9,379 bases of DNA, from contig JALWZV010000001.1 of the NCBI GenBank assembly GCA_027002315.1, forward strand, positions 1 through 9,379, in the 5' to 3' direction. Position 1 is the first letter of the stretch, and each line of letters starts with the position of its first letter. Source of the stretch: Candidatus Roizmanbacteria bacterium. GTDB lineage: Bacteria; Patescibacteriota; Microgenomatia; UBA1406; GWC2-37-13. Positions 1 to 6,660 of this stretch are shown piece by piece. The notes beneath the pieces are model-generated. The model ran no database searches. It was given only the letters and a program-made list of their open reading frames with translations, and was not told the DNA's origin. The position numbers and the translations under genes are program-made.

Positions 1-1
1 A

Positions 2-145
2 ATTAGGACAAGAAATACCAAAGTAAAGGATGTAGAAGAATTTTATGGAATAAAATTAAAGGGAGTAAATTCTAATATGAAACTTTCTACATTTTTAGAG
101 AAGAGAGGATATAAAACCTTTGCTAATGTCCTTAAAAAAATGTAA
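2..145 (+). CDS. C-terminal end of an unrecognised protein (partial, cut by left edge)
   Basis: The frame is open from base 2 to a TAA at 143-145 and gives the last 47 residues of a protein whose start lies outside the window. The fragment is lysine-rich (it ends FANVLKKM) and has no motif I recognise. The stop overlaps the ATG of the next gene as TAATG (143-147), which usually means one operon and coupled translation. Its AT-rich composition matches the downstream HEPN-like gene. An antitoxin or nucleotidyltransferase partner for that gene would fit the arrangement, but nothing in these 47 residues shows it. Confidence 0.6.
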   Translation: MRTRNTKVKDVEEFYGIKLKGVNSNMKLSTFLEKRGYKTFANVLKKM

Positions 146-702
146 TGAAAAACAATTCTTTTGAATTTGTAAGAGATCAAGCTCTTAGAACTAATTTACA
201 AATAACTTTAAGCCATGTATTTGATCTCCTTGTTATAAGCGAATATTATAAAGGATTAGCTCGCAGTTCATTCATAAAAACTACTGCTATATATGTAGCA
301 ACTATTATAGAAGCGTTGCTCTTATGGATGTTAAAACAAAAATTAAGAAAAGAGAATAATGACAAAATTAGACTAAAGGATGAGTGGAAGTATAGAAATA
401 TAAAACAGATTTACAAAATACAAGATGAACCAATTCAGGAAGTTGTAGCATGCATAAGAGAAAGAGAAACAAAGAAATTAAAAAATCTAGATTTCTTTAG
501 AATTAGCAGATTATGTTTGGACAATAAAATAATAACTAAGGGTTTATTTTCAGATATAGATCAAGTCAGAAATATGAGAAATAGATTACATATAGGTAAT
601 CTAGAATCTATAGATAAAGAATATTCTAAAAAAAGTTTGAATTTTTGTATGCATGTACTTGATAAAATATTATCTAAAATAAATCTCAAAAATAAAAAAT
701 AA
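145..702 (+). CDS. HEPN-like domain protein, possible RNase toxin or abortive-infection component
   Basis: The protein is 185 residues, mostly predicted helix, with no signal peptide. Two features suggest a HEPN fold. One is a hydrophobic helix at about residues 46-64 (IYVATIIEALLLWML), of the kind that packs the four-helix bundle. The other is a late segment, residues 141-150 (VRNMRNRLHI), in which R142 and H149 are separated by six residues and so match the R-X4-6-H catalytic signature of HEPN ribonucleases. HEPN proteins act as RNases in toxin-antitoxin, abortive-infection and CRISPR systems, though some are only structural. The start codon overlaps the previous stop (TAATG), and no Shine-Dalgarno or -10 box precedes it, so it should be expressed through the upstream gene. 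The family call rests on motif and helix pattern only; the function is inferred. Confidence 0.55.
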   Translation: MKNNSFEFVRDQALRTNLQITLSHVFDLLVISEYYKGLARSSFIKTTAIYVATIIEALLLWMLKQKLRKENNDKIRLKDEWKYRNIKQIYKIQDEPIQEVVACIRERETKKLKNLDFFRISRLCLDNKIITKGLFSDIDQVRNMRNRLHIGNLESIDKEYSKKSLNFCMHVLDKILSKINLKNKK

Positions 703-741
703 TTCTTACTTATCAATGTTAATGTGAGAAACAACACTTAC

Positions 742-872
742 CTTTATTTCGTCCTTTTATAGTAGAAAAGATATAACGACGGAGGGTTAAACTAACCTTC
801 AAGGTTTTCCCGTCACCCGACAAGTCGGGATCCTCTTTAACCTTGAAGGTTTTAGTACGTTTGTGATGACGT
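742..872. repeat. Palindromic mosaic repeat, copy 1
   Basis: The core at 794-851 has outer arms AACCTTCAAGGTT (794-806) and its reverse complement AACCTTGAAGGTT (839-851). Each arm is itself nearly palindromic. Inside is a second inverted repeat, CCCGAC-AA-GTCGGG (816-829). The left flank 742-790 closely matches the left flank of copy 2 (4538-4587), including the shared block CCTTTTATAGTAGAAAAG. The right flank (852-872) resembles those of copies 2 and 3 more weakly. The element fills the gap between the HEPN-like gene and the end of the penicillin-binding protein gene. It could fold in the PBP mRNA tail, but there is no clean hairpin plus U-tract terminator. Confidence 0.8.
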
Positions 873-880
873 AAAAAAAA

Positions 881-3550
881 TTATGTTGGGGTGGGGGGAT
901 TGGTTGGAGTTGGGGTTGGAGTGTTTGTCGGCGTTGGGGTTTCCTCAGTTGTTGGAGTTGGGGTTGATGTGTTTTCAGGAGTTGGAGTCGGAGTATCAGC
1001 TGGTTTCCAGTCCTCATTTACTCCGAAATGAATGGTTGAGGTTGACGACTTTCCCTCTTTATTTCTTGCCAAGATTTTTAACTCATAACTTCCGTTATCC
1101 AGATCCAGCTCAAAGTCAATATCACGAGTATTATCAAAGCTTTTTATCTTTGTACCATCTATGTACACCTCAATTTTTTCCACATCAGAGACACTTATGG
1201 CTTTTGCCTTAATCCTCACACGATTACCATCGATTTTTTGCTTATTCTTTGGGGATTTAATATCAACCATAATATCCTTATTTTCAGCATCAGAGACCTC
1301 AGTCGGCGGGTGAAGCTTTGGGTCTTTTTGCTCTTTTACCCAGGCGTCTATGCCTTCCTGCCAACGATTTTTACCATCTCTTGAGACAGGATCCTCTTCA
1401 TGAAAAACTATAAATTCTTTCTCATCGTAATTTCCTGTCTTAATCTCATACTCGTTTGCAAGTTTCCCTGTTGCCTTTGATATCTTAATCTTTTTATAAA
1501 AAGGGGAGATGTCTTGCGGTTCTGTGCCATCCGCAAAGTACTCGGATCGGGTTGGATATCCGTCATGAGGCAAACCTCCTAAGTACGCATCAATTGTTAG
1601 AGCCTTTACGTTTTTAGGTTTTTCTATAATTCCATCCTCAAACTCTTTTTGAGAAAGCAGGTAGGTCATTATGTTATGCCAGATAGGCGATGCTCCGGTT
1701 AACCCGGATGCTATTTTTTCGTTCATCTTTGAGTTGTCATTATTTCCAACCCAAACGCCAACGGTGATAGATTTGGTAAACCCTACTGCCCAGTTATCTC
1801 GCTTATCATTGGTCGTTCCAGTTTTAACAGCCACTGTTTTTCCCGGAATTCTAAGGTAAGAGTTAGGACCGAATTCAGCTACTCGCGCATTGTTGTCCGA
1901 TAAAATGTGTGAGATTAAGAAACTTGTTGCCTTTGACAGAACGCTTTTTCCTCTGTCCTCCTTTTGAGCATAAATCTTGTGGCCTTTATAATCAGTGACC
2001 TCGATTATTGCCCTTGTTTTTTTGTACACACCACCTCGTGCAAAAACTGAGTAAGCTGAAGTCAGGTCAAGAAGCCTAACCTCTCCGCCTCCTAACGTAA
2101 TTGCAAGACCAAATCTTTGAAGGTTCTTGTCTGTGGGTGCAAGGGTCGTTAATCCCATGTTGTTGGCTTGAGTTAAAAAGCTTTTTATACCAACCATCGC
2201 CAACATCTTTACCGCCGGAATATTTATGGAGTTTCCTAAAGCAAATCTAACCTGAACCGGACCTCTAAACTTTCCGTCGTAGTTACCGGGAATGTATGGC
2301 TTTGAGTTGTCGTCAGGGGCAAAATTTGTTTTTGTGTCCATCAGGACGGTGGCGGGTGTGTATCCTTTTTCAAAAGCGACCGCATAGGTTATTGGTTTAA
2401 CAGAAGAACCTGGCTGGCGCAGAGCTGTCGCAACGTTATATTTTCCATATTTATCGTTATCAAAATCATACGAACCGACCATCGCTAAGATATCTCCTGT
2501 CTTGCTGTCTATGACAACCGCTGCTCCGTTTCCAACATGATACTGTTTAATATTCTCTATCTCCTTTTTAACAATCTTTTGTGACGCTTCTTGAACCTTT
2601 AAATCAAGAGTTGTCTTAACCTTCACACCTCTTTCTAAAACAGATTTACCCAACTCTTTCTCAAGCAAATCTTTGACATAAAACACAAAATGAGGAGCCT
2701 TGATGTTGTATTTTTGCTTTTTAAACACAAGTTTGTCCATAGATTTTACCGCGTCCTTTTCCTGTTTTCTTGTGATGTAGCCATCTTCCCGCATTCTTCG
2801 CAAAACGTTTTTTGCCCTTGTTTTCCATGCATCCTTTTTTCCAATAAATGGCGAGTAGTAACTTGGACTTTGGGGAAGACCTGCTAAAACAGCTGATTCT
2901 AATAAAGTTAGGTCTTTAGGATCTTTGTCAAAGTAACCTTTTGAGGCCGAGGCAACTCCCCAGTACGAACCACCGTAAGGAGCCTCATTAAGATACATCT
3001 CAAGTATCTCGTCTTTGCTGTAGCGCCTCTCAACCTCTGTGGCAAGTATTACCTCCTTTATTTTTCGCGGAAGTGTGCGCTCAGAGCTCAAAAGAACGTT
3101 TTTTATCAATTGTTGTGTTATGGTTGACCCTCCCTGTAGACTGTGTCTAAAAATAATGTTAAAGATAGCTCTCATAATTCCTCGTTCCGAGACTCCTTTG
3201 TGTTTGTAGAAGTTTTTATCCTCTATGGCTATTGTTCCTTCTCTTAGATACTTAGATACGTTTTTTAACTTAACAGGGATTCTGTTTTTGTCCTTGTATA
3301 GCTCATATAAGACTTTCCCATTTTTATCATAAAAGGTTGTGGAGTAATTCATCTTTTGAGACAATCTGCTTGGAGCAGGTAAGTCTTTTGAGTACCACGC
3401 AAAAACTGCTAAAGATACTATTGAGCCTAAGAGCATTAGAAGTACAAAGAACACGGTGATATAAAACAGCAATTTATATGTTGAGTATCTTTTCCTGTAC
3501 CTTCTTAGATATCTACTTCGTGTTTTTCTTTTCTTTGAGTAGTAAACCAT
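881..3550 (-). CDS. Class A penicillin-binding protein (bifunctional transglycosylase/transpeptidase, PBP1A type)
   Basis: This enzyme polymerises lipid II into glycan strands and cross-links the peptides, anchored in the membrane with its catalytic domains outside. From the chosen start it has 889 residues. In order these are a basic cytoplasmic tail (about 6-22), one membrane helix (about 27-53), a GT51 transglycosylase domain (about 65-240) and a transpeptidase domain (about 335-630). GT51 motifs are EDKNFYKH with catalytic E110, and GGSTITQQ at 140-147. Transpeptidase motifs are SSVK with catalytic S382 and K385, SIN at 441-443 and KTGT at 576-579, so both active sites look intact. An Ig-like beta domain (about 760-844) and a Pro/Thr-rich tail (about 852-889) follow. 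An in-frame ATG at 3559 overlaps the -10 box TATAAT (3563-3558) and would lie upstream of the transcript, so the ATG at 3550 is preferred. The gene is monocistronic. Confidence 0.95.
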   Translation of the reverse strand: MVYYSKKRKTRSRYLRRYRKRYSTYKLLFYITVFFVLLMLLGSIVSLAVFAWYSKDLPAPSRLSQKMNYSTTFYDKNGKVLYELYKDKNRIPVKLKNVSKYLREGTIAIEDKNFYKHKGVSERGIMRAIFNIIFRHSLQGGSTITQQLIKNVLLSSERTLPRKIKEVILATEVERRYSKDEILEMYLNEAPYGGSYWGVASASKGYFDKDPKDLTLLESAVLAGLPQSPSYYSPFIGKKDAWKTRAKNVLRRMREDGYITRKQEKDAVKSMDKLVFKKQKYNIKAPHFVFYVKDLLEKELGKSVLERGVKVKTTLDLKVQEASQKIVKKEIENIKQYHVGNGAAVVIDSKTGDILAMVGSYDFDNDKYGKYNVATALRQPGSSVKPITYAVAFEKGYTPATVLMDTKTNFAPDDNSKPYIPGNYDGKFRGPVQVRFALGNSINIPAVKMLAMVGIKSFLTQANNMGLTTLAPTDKNLQRFGLAITLGGGEVRLLDLTSAYSVFARGGVYKKTRAIIEVTDYKGHKIYAQKEDRGKSVLSKATSFLISHILSDNNARVAEFGPNSYLRIPGKTVAVKTGTTNDKRDNWAVGFTKSITVGVWVGNNDNSKMNEKIASGLTGASPIWHNIMTYLLSQKEFEDGIIEKPKNVKALTIDAYLGGLPHDGYPTRSEYFADGTEPQDISPFYKKIKISKATGKLANEYEIKTGNYDEKEFIVFHEEDPVSRDGKNRWQEGIDAWVKEQKDPKLHPPTEVSDAENKDIMVDIKSPKNKQKIDGNRVRIKAKAISVSDVEKIEVYIDGTKIKSFDNTRDIDFELDLDNGSYELKILARNKEGKSSTSTIHFGVNEDWKPADTPTPTPENTSTPTPTTEETPTPTNTPTPTPTNPPTPT

Positions 3551-3557
3551 AAGATTC

Positions 3558-3563
3558 ATTATA
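3558..3563 (-). promoter_or_regulatory. -10 box of the penicillin-binding protein gene
   Basis: An exact TATAAT reads on the minus strand from 3563 to 3558. Transcription should begin about 7 nt on, near 3551, next to the ATG at 3550. The box overlaps the upstream in-frame ATG at 3559-3557, which argues against that start. I see no convincing -35 hexamer; the upstream DNA is AT-rich. Confidence 0.65.
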
Positions 3564-3567
3564 CAAT

Positions 3568-3662
3568 AATCAACTTTTAATTTTTAATTTCTAATTTTTA
3601 ATTTCTAATGAATTTTTAATGAGTTAATGTTTAATTTCTAAACAACAATGAATAACGAATAA
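3568..3662. repeat. AT-rich degenerate word array with a 14-bp tandem duplication
   Basis: The unit TTTTTAATTTCTAA occurs exactly twice in tandem (3581-3594 and 3595-3608). Decayed versions follow (for example 3612-3620 and 3630-3640), then AATGAATAACGAAT-like words. It lies just upstream of the PBP promoter. Similar CTAATTTCTAATGACC-like words occur at 9261-9320 and 6361-6380. I see no coding potential. Confidence 0.6.
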
Positions 3663-3683
3663 TGATTAATTAATAAAGAATAC

Positions 3684-3860
3684 AATTGTATATAGTATTT
3701 TGTCACGCGGAGCGTGATCTGGCTTCGCGATGATATCTTGTATTTAGTATTGAACACCATAACGACGGAGATTGTCAGGCGGAGCATGATCTGGGCAAGC
3801 AAAGCCGCGTTCGACGTGGTCAGACTTGCCTGGCTCGGCCATGACGTCGCCTAGCGCTTG
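3684..3860. repeat. GC-rich hairpin cluster (REP-like composite) in a gene-free gap
   Basis: This is the GC-rich part of the gap 3551-3909. It holds a perfect hairpin TCACGC-GGA-GCGTGA (3703-3717), and a near repeat of that sequence 71 bp on (from 3774, followed by ATGATCTGG). The module ATAACGACGGAGATTG (3759-3774) recurs near 6688-6703. A nested hairpin has outer arms GGCAAG (3794-3799) and CTTGCC (3825-3830) and an inner stem CCGCGT-TCG-ACGTGG (3805-3819). Between the hairpins are AT words such as TATCTTGTATTTAGTATT that recur near 6305-6331. I see no gene here. Confidence 0.65.
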
Positions 3861-3909
3861 CAATGATTTTTCCCAATCGTATTAGTATCGCTACGAAGTA
3901 ATTTTAAGA

Positions 3910-4473
3910 TCAAGTTTTGAATTCTTCCAGAAGATACTCTACGTTATACTGACTAAAATAATCATCTGTTATTCCCTTCTTTGTTCTAAATTGGACAAAA
4001 GTACGTAGGCAGCTATCAAATAACTCTTTTCCTTCTGCCATAATTCCTTCAGCTCTCTCCTCTGGAGTTACAGAGTGTCCAACACCACTCGTCCAATTTA
4101 CAGACGCAGGACTTGTTGCTAAGCTTTCTAATCCCTGAAAGCCTATTTTAACCCATAATAAAGCTCCAAATGCTTGTATACATGCTTTTTCATACCATTT
4201 CTTAAATTCTTTTTTAGAGTATCTACTTCCATCGTTTAAAAGCAATACAATGTCTCTAGTGGTTATTACAGAAGAGTCTGCTCTTAAATAAGGAAAAACT
4301 ATCTTTCCTCCCGTTTGATTAGGATTACTGGAAAAAATCTGCCATGCTAAATCAGAAGGAATGATTTCACTAATTCTTTCTATTACTGGAGCAAGTTCCT
4401 GTATAATTTCTACTTCAACACCTAAATCTTTTTGAGGTAAATAAGAACGTAAATCTGTTTCTTGTGGGCTCAT
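3910..4473 (-). CDS. Hypothetical protein, 187 aa, unrecognised
   Basis: I do not recognise this protein. It is soluble-looking, with no signal peptide or membrane helix, and mixed alpha/beta composition. The N-terminal third is acidic (EVEIIQELAPVIERISEIIP at about 19-38). The middle is basic and aromatic (YSKKEFKKWYEKACIQAFGALLW), and the C-terminus is helical (YNVEYLLEEFKT). It ends at TGA, which argues against TGA being recoded. Its start is fixed by a TATAAT 8 nt upstream. It is transcribed away from the two + strand orphan genes, with repeat copy 2 in the gap between them. Confidence 0.8.
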   Translation of the reverse strand: MSPQETDLRSYLPQKDLGVEVEIIQELAPVIERISEIIPSDLAWQIFSSNPNQTGGKIVFPYLRADSSVITTRDIVLLLNDGSRYSKKEFKKWYEKACIQAFGALLWVKIGFQGLESLATSPASVNWTSGVGHSVTPEERAEGIMAEGKELFDSCLRTFVQFRTKKGITDDYFSQYNVEYLLEEFKT

Positions 4474-4481
4474 GTTAGGAG

Positions 4482-4487
4482 ATTATA
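4482..4487 (-). promoter_or_regulatory. -10 box of the 187-aa hypothetical gene
   Basis: An exact TATAAT reads on the minus strand from 4487 to 4482. Its last base is 8 nt before the ATG at 4473, so the predicted transcript starts about 2 nt upstream of the start codon. The -35 region (about 4504-4510) has no good hexamer. Confidence 0.65.
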
Positions 4488-4537
4488 CCAAAAATAATAC
4501 TGTTTTCAGTCCTCATTAATATAAAAATAAAGCTTAT

Positions 4538-4672
4538 CTTTATTTTCTCCTTTTATAGTAGAAAAGATATAACAGCGGGGGCCTAAATTTAACCTTCAAG
4601 GTTTTCCCGTCACCCGATAAATCGGGATCCTCTTTAACCTTGAAGGTTCTTTGGCGTGGTTGTAATTAATCA
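4538..4672. repeat. Palindromic mosaic repeat, copy 2
   Basis: The 58-bp core at 4591-4648 matches copy 1 (794-851) at 56 of 58 positions and lies in the same orientation. The two differences are 4618 (T for C) and 4621 (A for G). These are partners in the inner inverted repeat, which becomes CCCGAT-AA-ATCGGG (4613-4626) and stays symmetric. The left flank 4538-4587 is also closely conserved. It occupies the divergent gap between the 187-aa and 345-aa genes, upstream of both promoters. Confidence 0.8.
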
Positions 4673-4698
4673 TATTAAATAGAATCTAACCTATAGTA

Positions 4699-4727
4699 TT
4701 GCAAAAAGGGTGAGGTTAATGTATAAT
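4699..4727 (+). promoter_or_regulatory. Promoter of the 345-aa hypothetical gene (-35 and -10)
   Basis: TTGCAA (4699-4704) and an exact TATAAT (4722-4727) are separated by 17 bp, the optimal spacing for a housekeeping sigma factor. The predicted start is near 4734, giving about a 4-nt leader before the ATG at 4738. No Shine-Dalgarno fits between them. Confidence 0.8.
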
Positions 4728-4737
4728 AGCTTCCCAT

Positions 4738-5775
4738 ATGGAAAAACATATGGGCGATTTAAATTTAAACGTTGTGAGGGTGCTTCCTCCAAAGCCTTTC
4801 ATTCTGACTCAAGAATGTAGAGGAGAAAGGTCAAAAAGATTTCAAGAACTACATCAAAGAGTTGGGGAAATAACAATTAAACCGATAGAGGATATATTTA
4901 ATGTTGTTGAAAATGCGCTGGTCGCTAAAAGAAGAACCTTGCCAACTCCAACAGGTGATCCAACAAAAGGATTAGAGATCGGAAAAAAAGCAAGGAGTGG
5001 TATCCTGGGGTCCGTAATTCCTGAAGTTAGAAACCCCATCACTCATAGAAATGGCGTTACTCGAATTAATTACGCACTAAATGAAAAAGGAGAATTTGAG
5101 TTTGTTGAAGGTGAGGAAAACAAAGGAGAAAGTCTGCAAATTACAGTTGCAGGACTGAACACTCAACTAACAACCTCTGTAGAGATGTTAATTCCTTATA
5201 AACTCTTAAATCCTTCAAGGTTTAAACTTAATGTTCTTGACTTGTATAGAACTCACCCGGATCTTCTGAGGAAAGCTTTTGGGTTCTTTGATACAGTGAG
5301 CGATGAAGAGATTCAAAAATACTTTGAAAAACATGCTGATCTACAAGTTGAGTTTAGAAATATAAGATTAGAAGCAACTGAAAATGGAATGGATCTATTT
5401 ATAGATGGTCTTCACATGCATGATTCTACGATAAATTACCCCTTAAGTAGTAATAGCATCTTGACAGATCACGTTGATCGAGAAACAGCTGGTGGAGAAG
5501 TAATCAAATCAGTCTTAGATTCTCTTCCAAGTTTTGTAAATCCTATCCAAAGTGTTTGGGAAGAGGTAACGTTTGACAGAGAAGACTCTATACAAGTTCT
5601 TGATAGATTCTACAAAGGATTACAAATAAAGATAGCTCGTTTATCACGAGTTATTGAAGAAGAAGGTAGGGTTAGAAAAACAGATATTGAAAAAACAGAA
5701 AAAAATTATCTCGAAGCAAAAATGCAAATAATTGAAAAAATCATTCAAGAGCTTAAAACAAAAGGTCAAAAATAA
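4738..5775 (+). CDS. Hypothetical protein, 345 aa, unrecognised
   Basis: I do not recognise a family. The protein has no signal peptide or membrane helix and is probably cytoplasmic. The first ~120 residues are basic and mixed, and residues about 105-240 look rich in beta strands (for example ESLQITVAGLNTQLTTSVEM). The last ~55 residues are highly charged and helical (KTDIEKTEKNYLEAKMQII), a likely coiled coil. The ATG at 4738 is chosen because the -10 box at 4722-4727 predicts a transcript starting near 4734. An in-frame ATG at 4750 remains possible. Another unknown gene follows after 27 bp with its own -10 box. Confidence 0.85.
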   Translation: MEKHMGDLNLNVVRVLPPKPFILTQECRGERSKRFQELHQRVGEITIKPIEDIFNVVENALVAKRRTLPTPTGDPTKGLEIGKKARSGILGSVIPEVRNPITHRNGVTRINYALNEKGEFEFVEGEENKGESLQITVAGLNTQLTTSVEMLIPYKLLNPSRFKLNVLDLYRTHPDLLRKAFGFFDTVSDEEIQKYFEKHADLQVEFRNIRLEATENGMDLFIDGLHMHDSTINYPLSSNSILTDHVDRETAGGEVIKSVLDSLPSFVNPIQSVWEEVTFDREDSIQVLDRFYKGLQIKIARLSRVIEEEGRVRKTDIEKTEKNYLEAKMQIIEKIIQELKTKGQK

Positions 5776-5789
5776 TAAAAAATATATTG

Positions 5790-5795
5790 TATAAT
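5790..5795 (+). promoter_or_regulatory. -10 box of the 163-aa hypothetical gene
   Basis: An exact TATAAT lies in the 27-bp gap after the 345-aa gene and ends 7 nt before the ATG at 5803, so the predicted transcript starts at about 5802 and is leaderless. The -35 position falls in the end of the previous gene and is weak. Confidence 0.6.
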
Positions 5796-5802
5796 TATTA
5801 CT

Positions 5803-6294
5803 ATGGGAAAAGAAGTTGATTTAGGAGGAGTTCGTGGGTTATTTGGATCAGTTTCGTGGAGAGGTTATGATAAATTTTACCGATTCAAGGCTCCAGGGGA
5901 AATGGGTTATTATACTGGAGATCCAGAGTTCCTTAACATCGAAGAACCGGTTGTACAAGTAAGACAAGATAAAGATCGCATTTCTGTAAGAGCTAATGAA
6001 CAAGGGTTGCTAAAGTTAGAAGAGGTTTTTAATAAACCCGATTTATCAGAAAGGTTAGCAAAGATAAAAGACACACTTGCTCAACAGGTTCGTCAAAAAG
6101 AAGAGGTAAGAAACACAGAAGTACCAAATCAAATGCCGGATGATCAACAAATGTACTTTACTTTCTATGCAGGAAATGGCTTCTTTTTTATGCAGATGCG
6201 ACTTTGGGGAGAAGTAATCACAATAGATAGCCGTAAAAACAAAGTAGAAGATATAAGCCCTCTTCAGCAAGAGATGATTGGGTTGTTTTTATAA
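5803..6294 (+). CDS. Hypothetical protein, 163 aa, unrecognised
   Basis: I do not recognise this protein. The N-terminal part is rich in Gly and aromatic residues (about 8-50: GVRGLFGSVSWRGYDKFYRF, then GYYTGD). A charged helical stretch covers about 67-105, and an aromatic strand-like segment (MYFTFYAGNGFFFMQMRLWG) covers about 117-140. No signal peptide or membrane span is convincing. It follows the 345-aa gene by 27 bp in the same direction but has its own -10 box, so it can be transcribed alone or as the second gene. Adjacency suggests a related role; nothing in the sequence shows which. Confidence 0.8.
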   Translation: MGKEVDLGGVRGLFGSVSWRGYDKFYRFKAPGEMGYYTGDPEFLNIEEPVVQVRQDKDRISVRANEQGLLKLEEVFNKPDLSERLAKIKDTLAQQVRQKEEVRNTEVPNQMPDDQQMYFTFYAGNGFFFMQMRLWGEVITIDSRKNKVEDISPLQQEMIGLFL

Positions 6295-6295
6295 A

Positions 6296-6331
6296 ATCAC
6301 TTGGTATTTAGTATCTTGTATTTTGTATTTA
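6296..6331. repeat. AT-rich word array downstream of the 163-aa gene
   Basis: Successive variants of the word GTATTTAGTATCTTGTATTTT occupy about 6304-6331. The same words appear at 3732-3750 inside the other repeat cluster. This opens the ~500-bp stretch (6295-6803) in which I see no gene, only repeats. Confidence 0.45.
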
Positions 6332-6380
6332 AAATTAGGAATCGTGAGTGATAAATAAAATTTCTAATTAACCTAATTAC

Positions 6381-6472
6381 CCCGCCTGCAGAAGCTATCG
6401 CTTCAGTGATTGCGGGCAGGTCCGCCTGCCGTCGCTTTTGACTCAGGCAAATGGCGGGCAGGTAAACAAATC
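6381..6472. repeat. GC-rich CCTGCC/GGCAGG inverted-repeat cluster
   Basis: A hairpin GAAGC-TATC-GCTTC (6391-6404) sits inside outer arms CCCGC (6381-6385) and GCGGG (6412-6416). A perfect hairpin GGCAGG-TCCG-CCTGCC (6415-6430) follows, and then another GGCGGGCAGG (6453-6462). The local GC content is far above that of the flanking genes. Degenerate CCAAATTCCAAG-like words follow at about 6470-6535. No coding frame is evident. Confidence 0.6.
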
Positions 6473-6572
6473 CCAAGCACCAAATTCCAAGTGTCCCTGC
6501 TTATCGGCAGACAGGCAAACAATTTCCAAATTCCAATGTTTCAAACATAAATATATTTTTTAATTTTAAACA

Positions 6573-6629
6573 CGTCATCGCGAGGAAGGAGCCACGCTAA
6601 GCGTGGTAACTGACGAAGCGATCTCCGCC
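6573..6629. repeat. REP-like element with perfect hairpin
   Basis: It begins CGTCATCGCGAGG and ends GCGATCTCCGCC, a pattern like the CGTCATTGCGAGG...CAATCTCC interspersed elements seen in many bacterial genomes. In the middle is a perfect hairpin CCACGC-TAA-GCGTGG (6592-6606). An oppositely oriented relative lies at 6688-6738. Confidence 0.65.
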
Positions 6630-6660
6630 TATATGAGAGTAAAATTAATTTTTGTTTTCA

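Noticed and set aside
742..872. Insertion sequence or MITE with target-site duplication
   Set aside because: The copies have inverted repeats in the core but no terminal inverted repeats at the outer edges, no duplicated target bases that I can see, and no transposase frame in the window.
799..1212. Open frames on both strands over the PBP tail and repeat copy 1
   Set aside because: They are shadows of the low-complexity Pro/Thr-coding repeat and of the palindrome; they have low-complexity or implausible composition and no start signal.
3684..3860. CRISPR array or structured noncoding RNA in the GC-rich gap
   Set aside because: The repeats are only two, unequal and not separated by spacers of constant length; no cas gene is near. 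An ncRNA cannot be excluded, but there is no promoter or family match.
3910..4473. TGA recoding (Gly, as in some Patescibacteria)
   Set aside because: The 187-aa gene ends at TGA and no gene in the window needs in-frame TGA to be read through, so the standard stop meaning fits.
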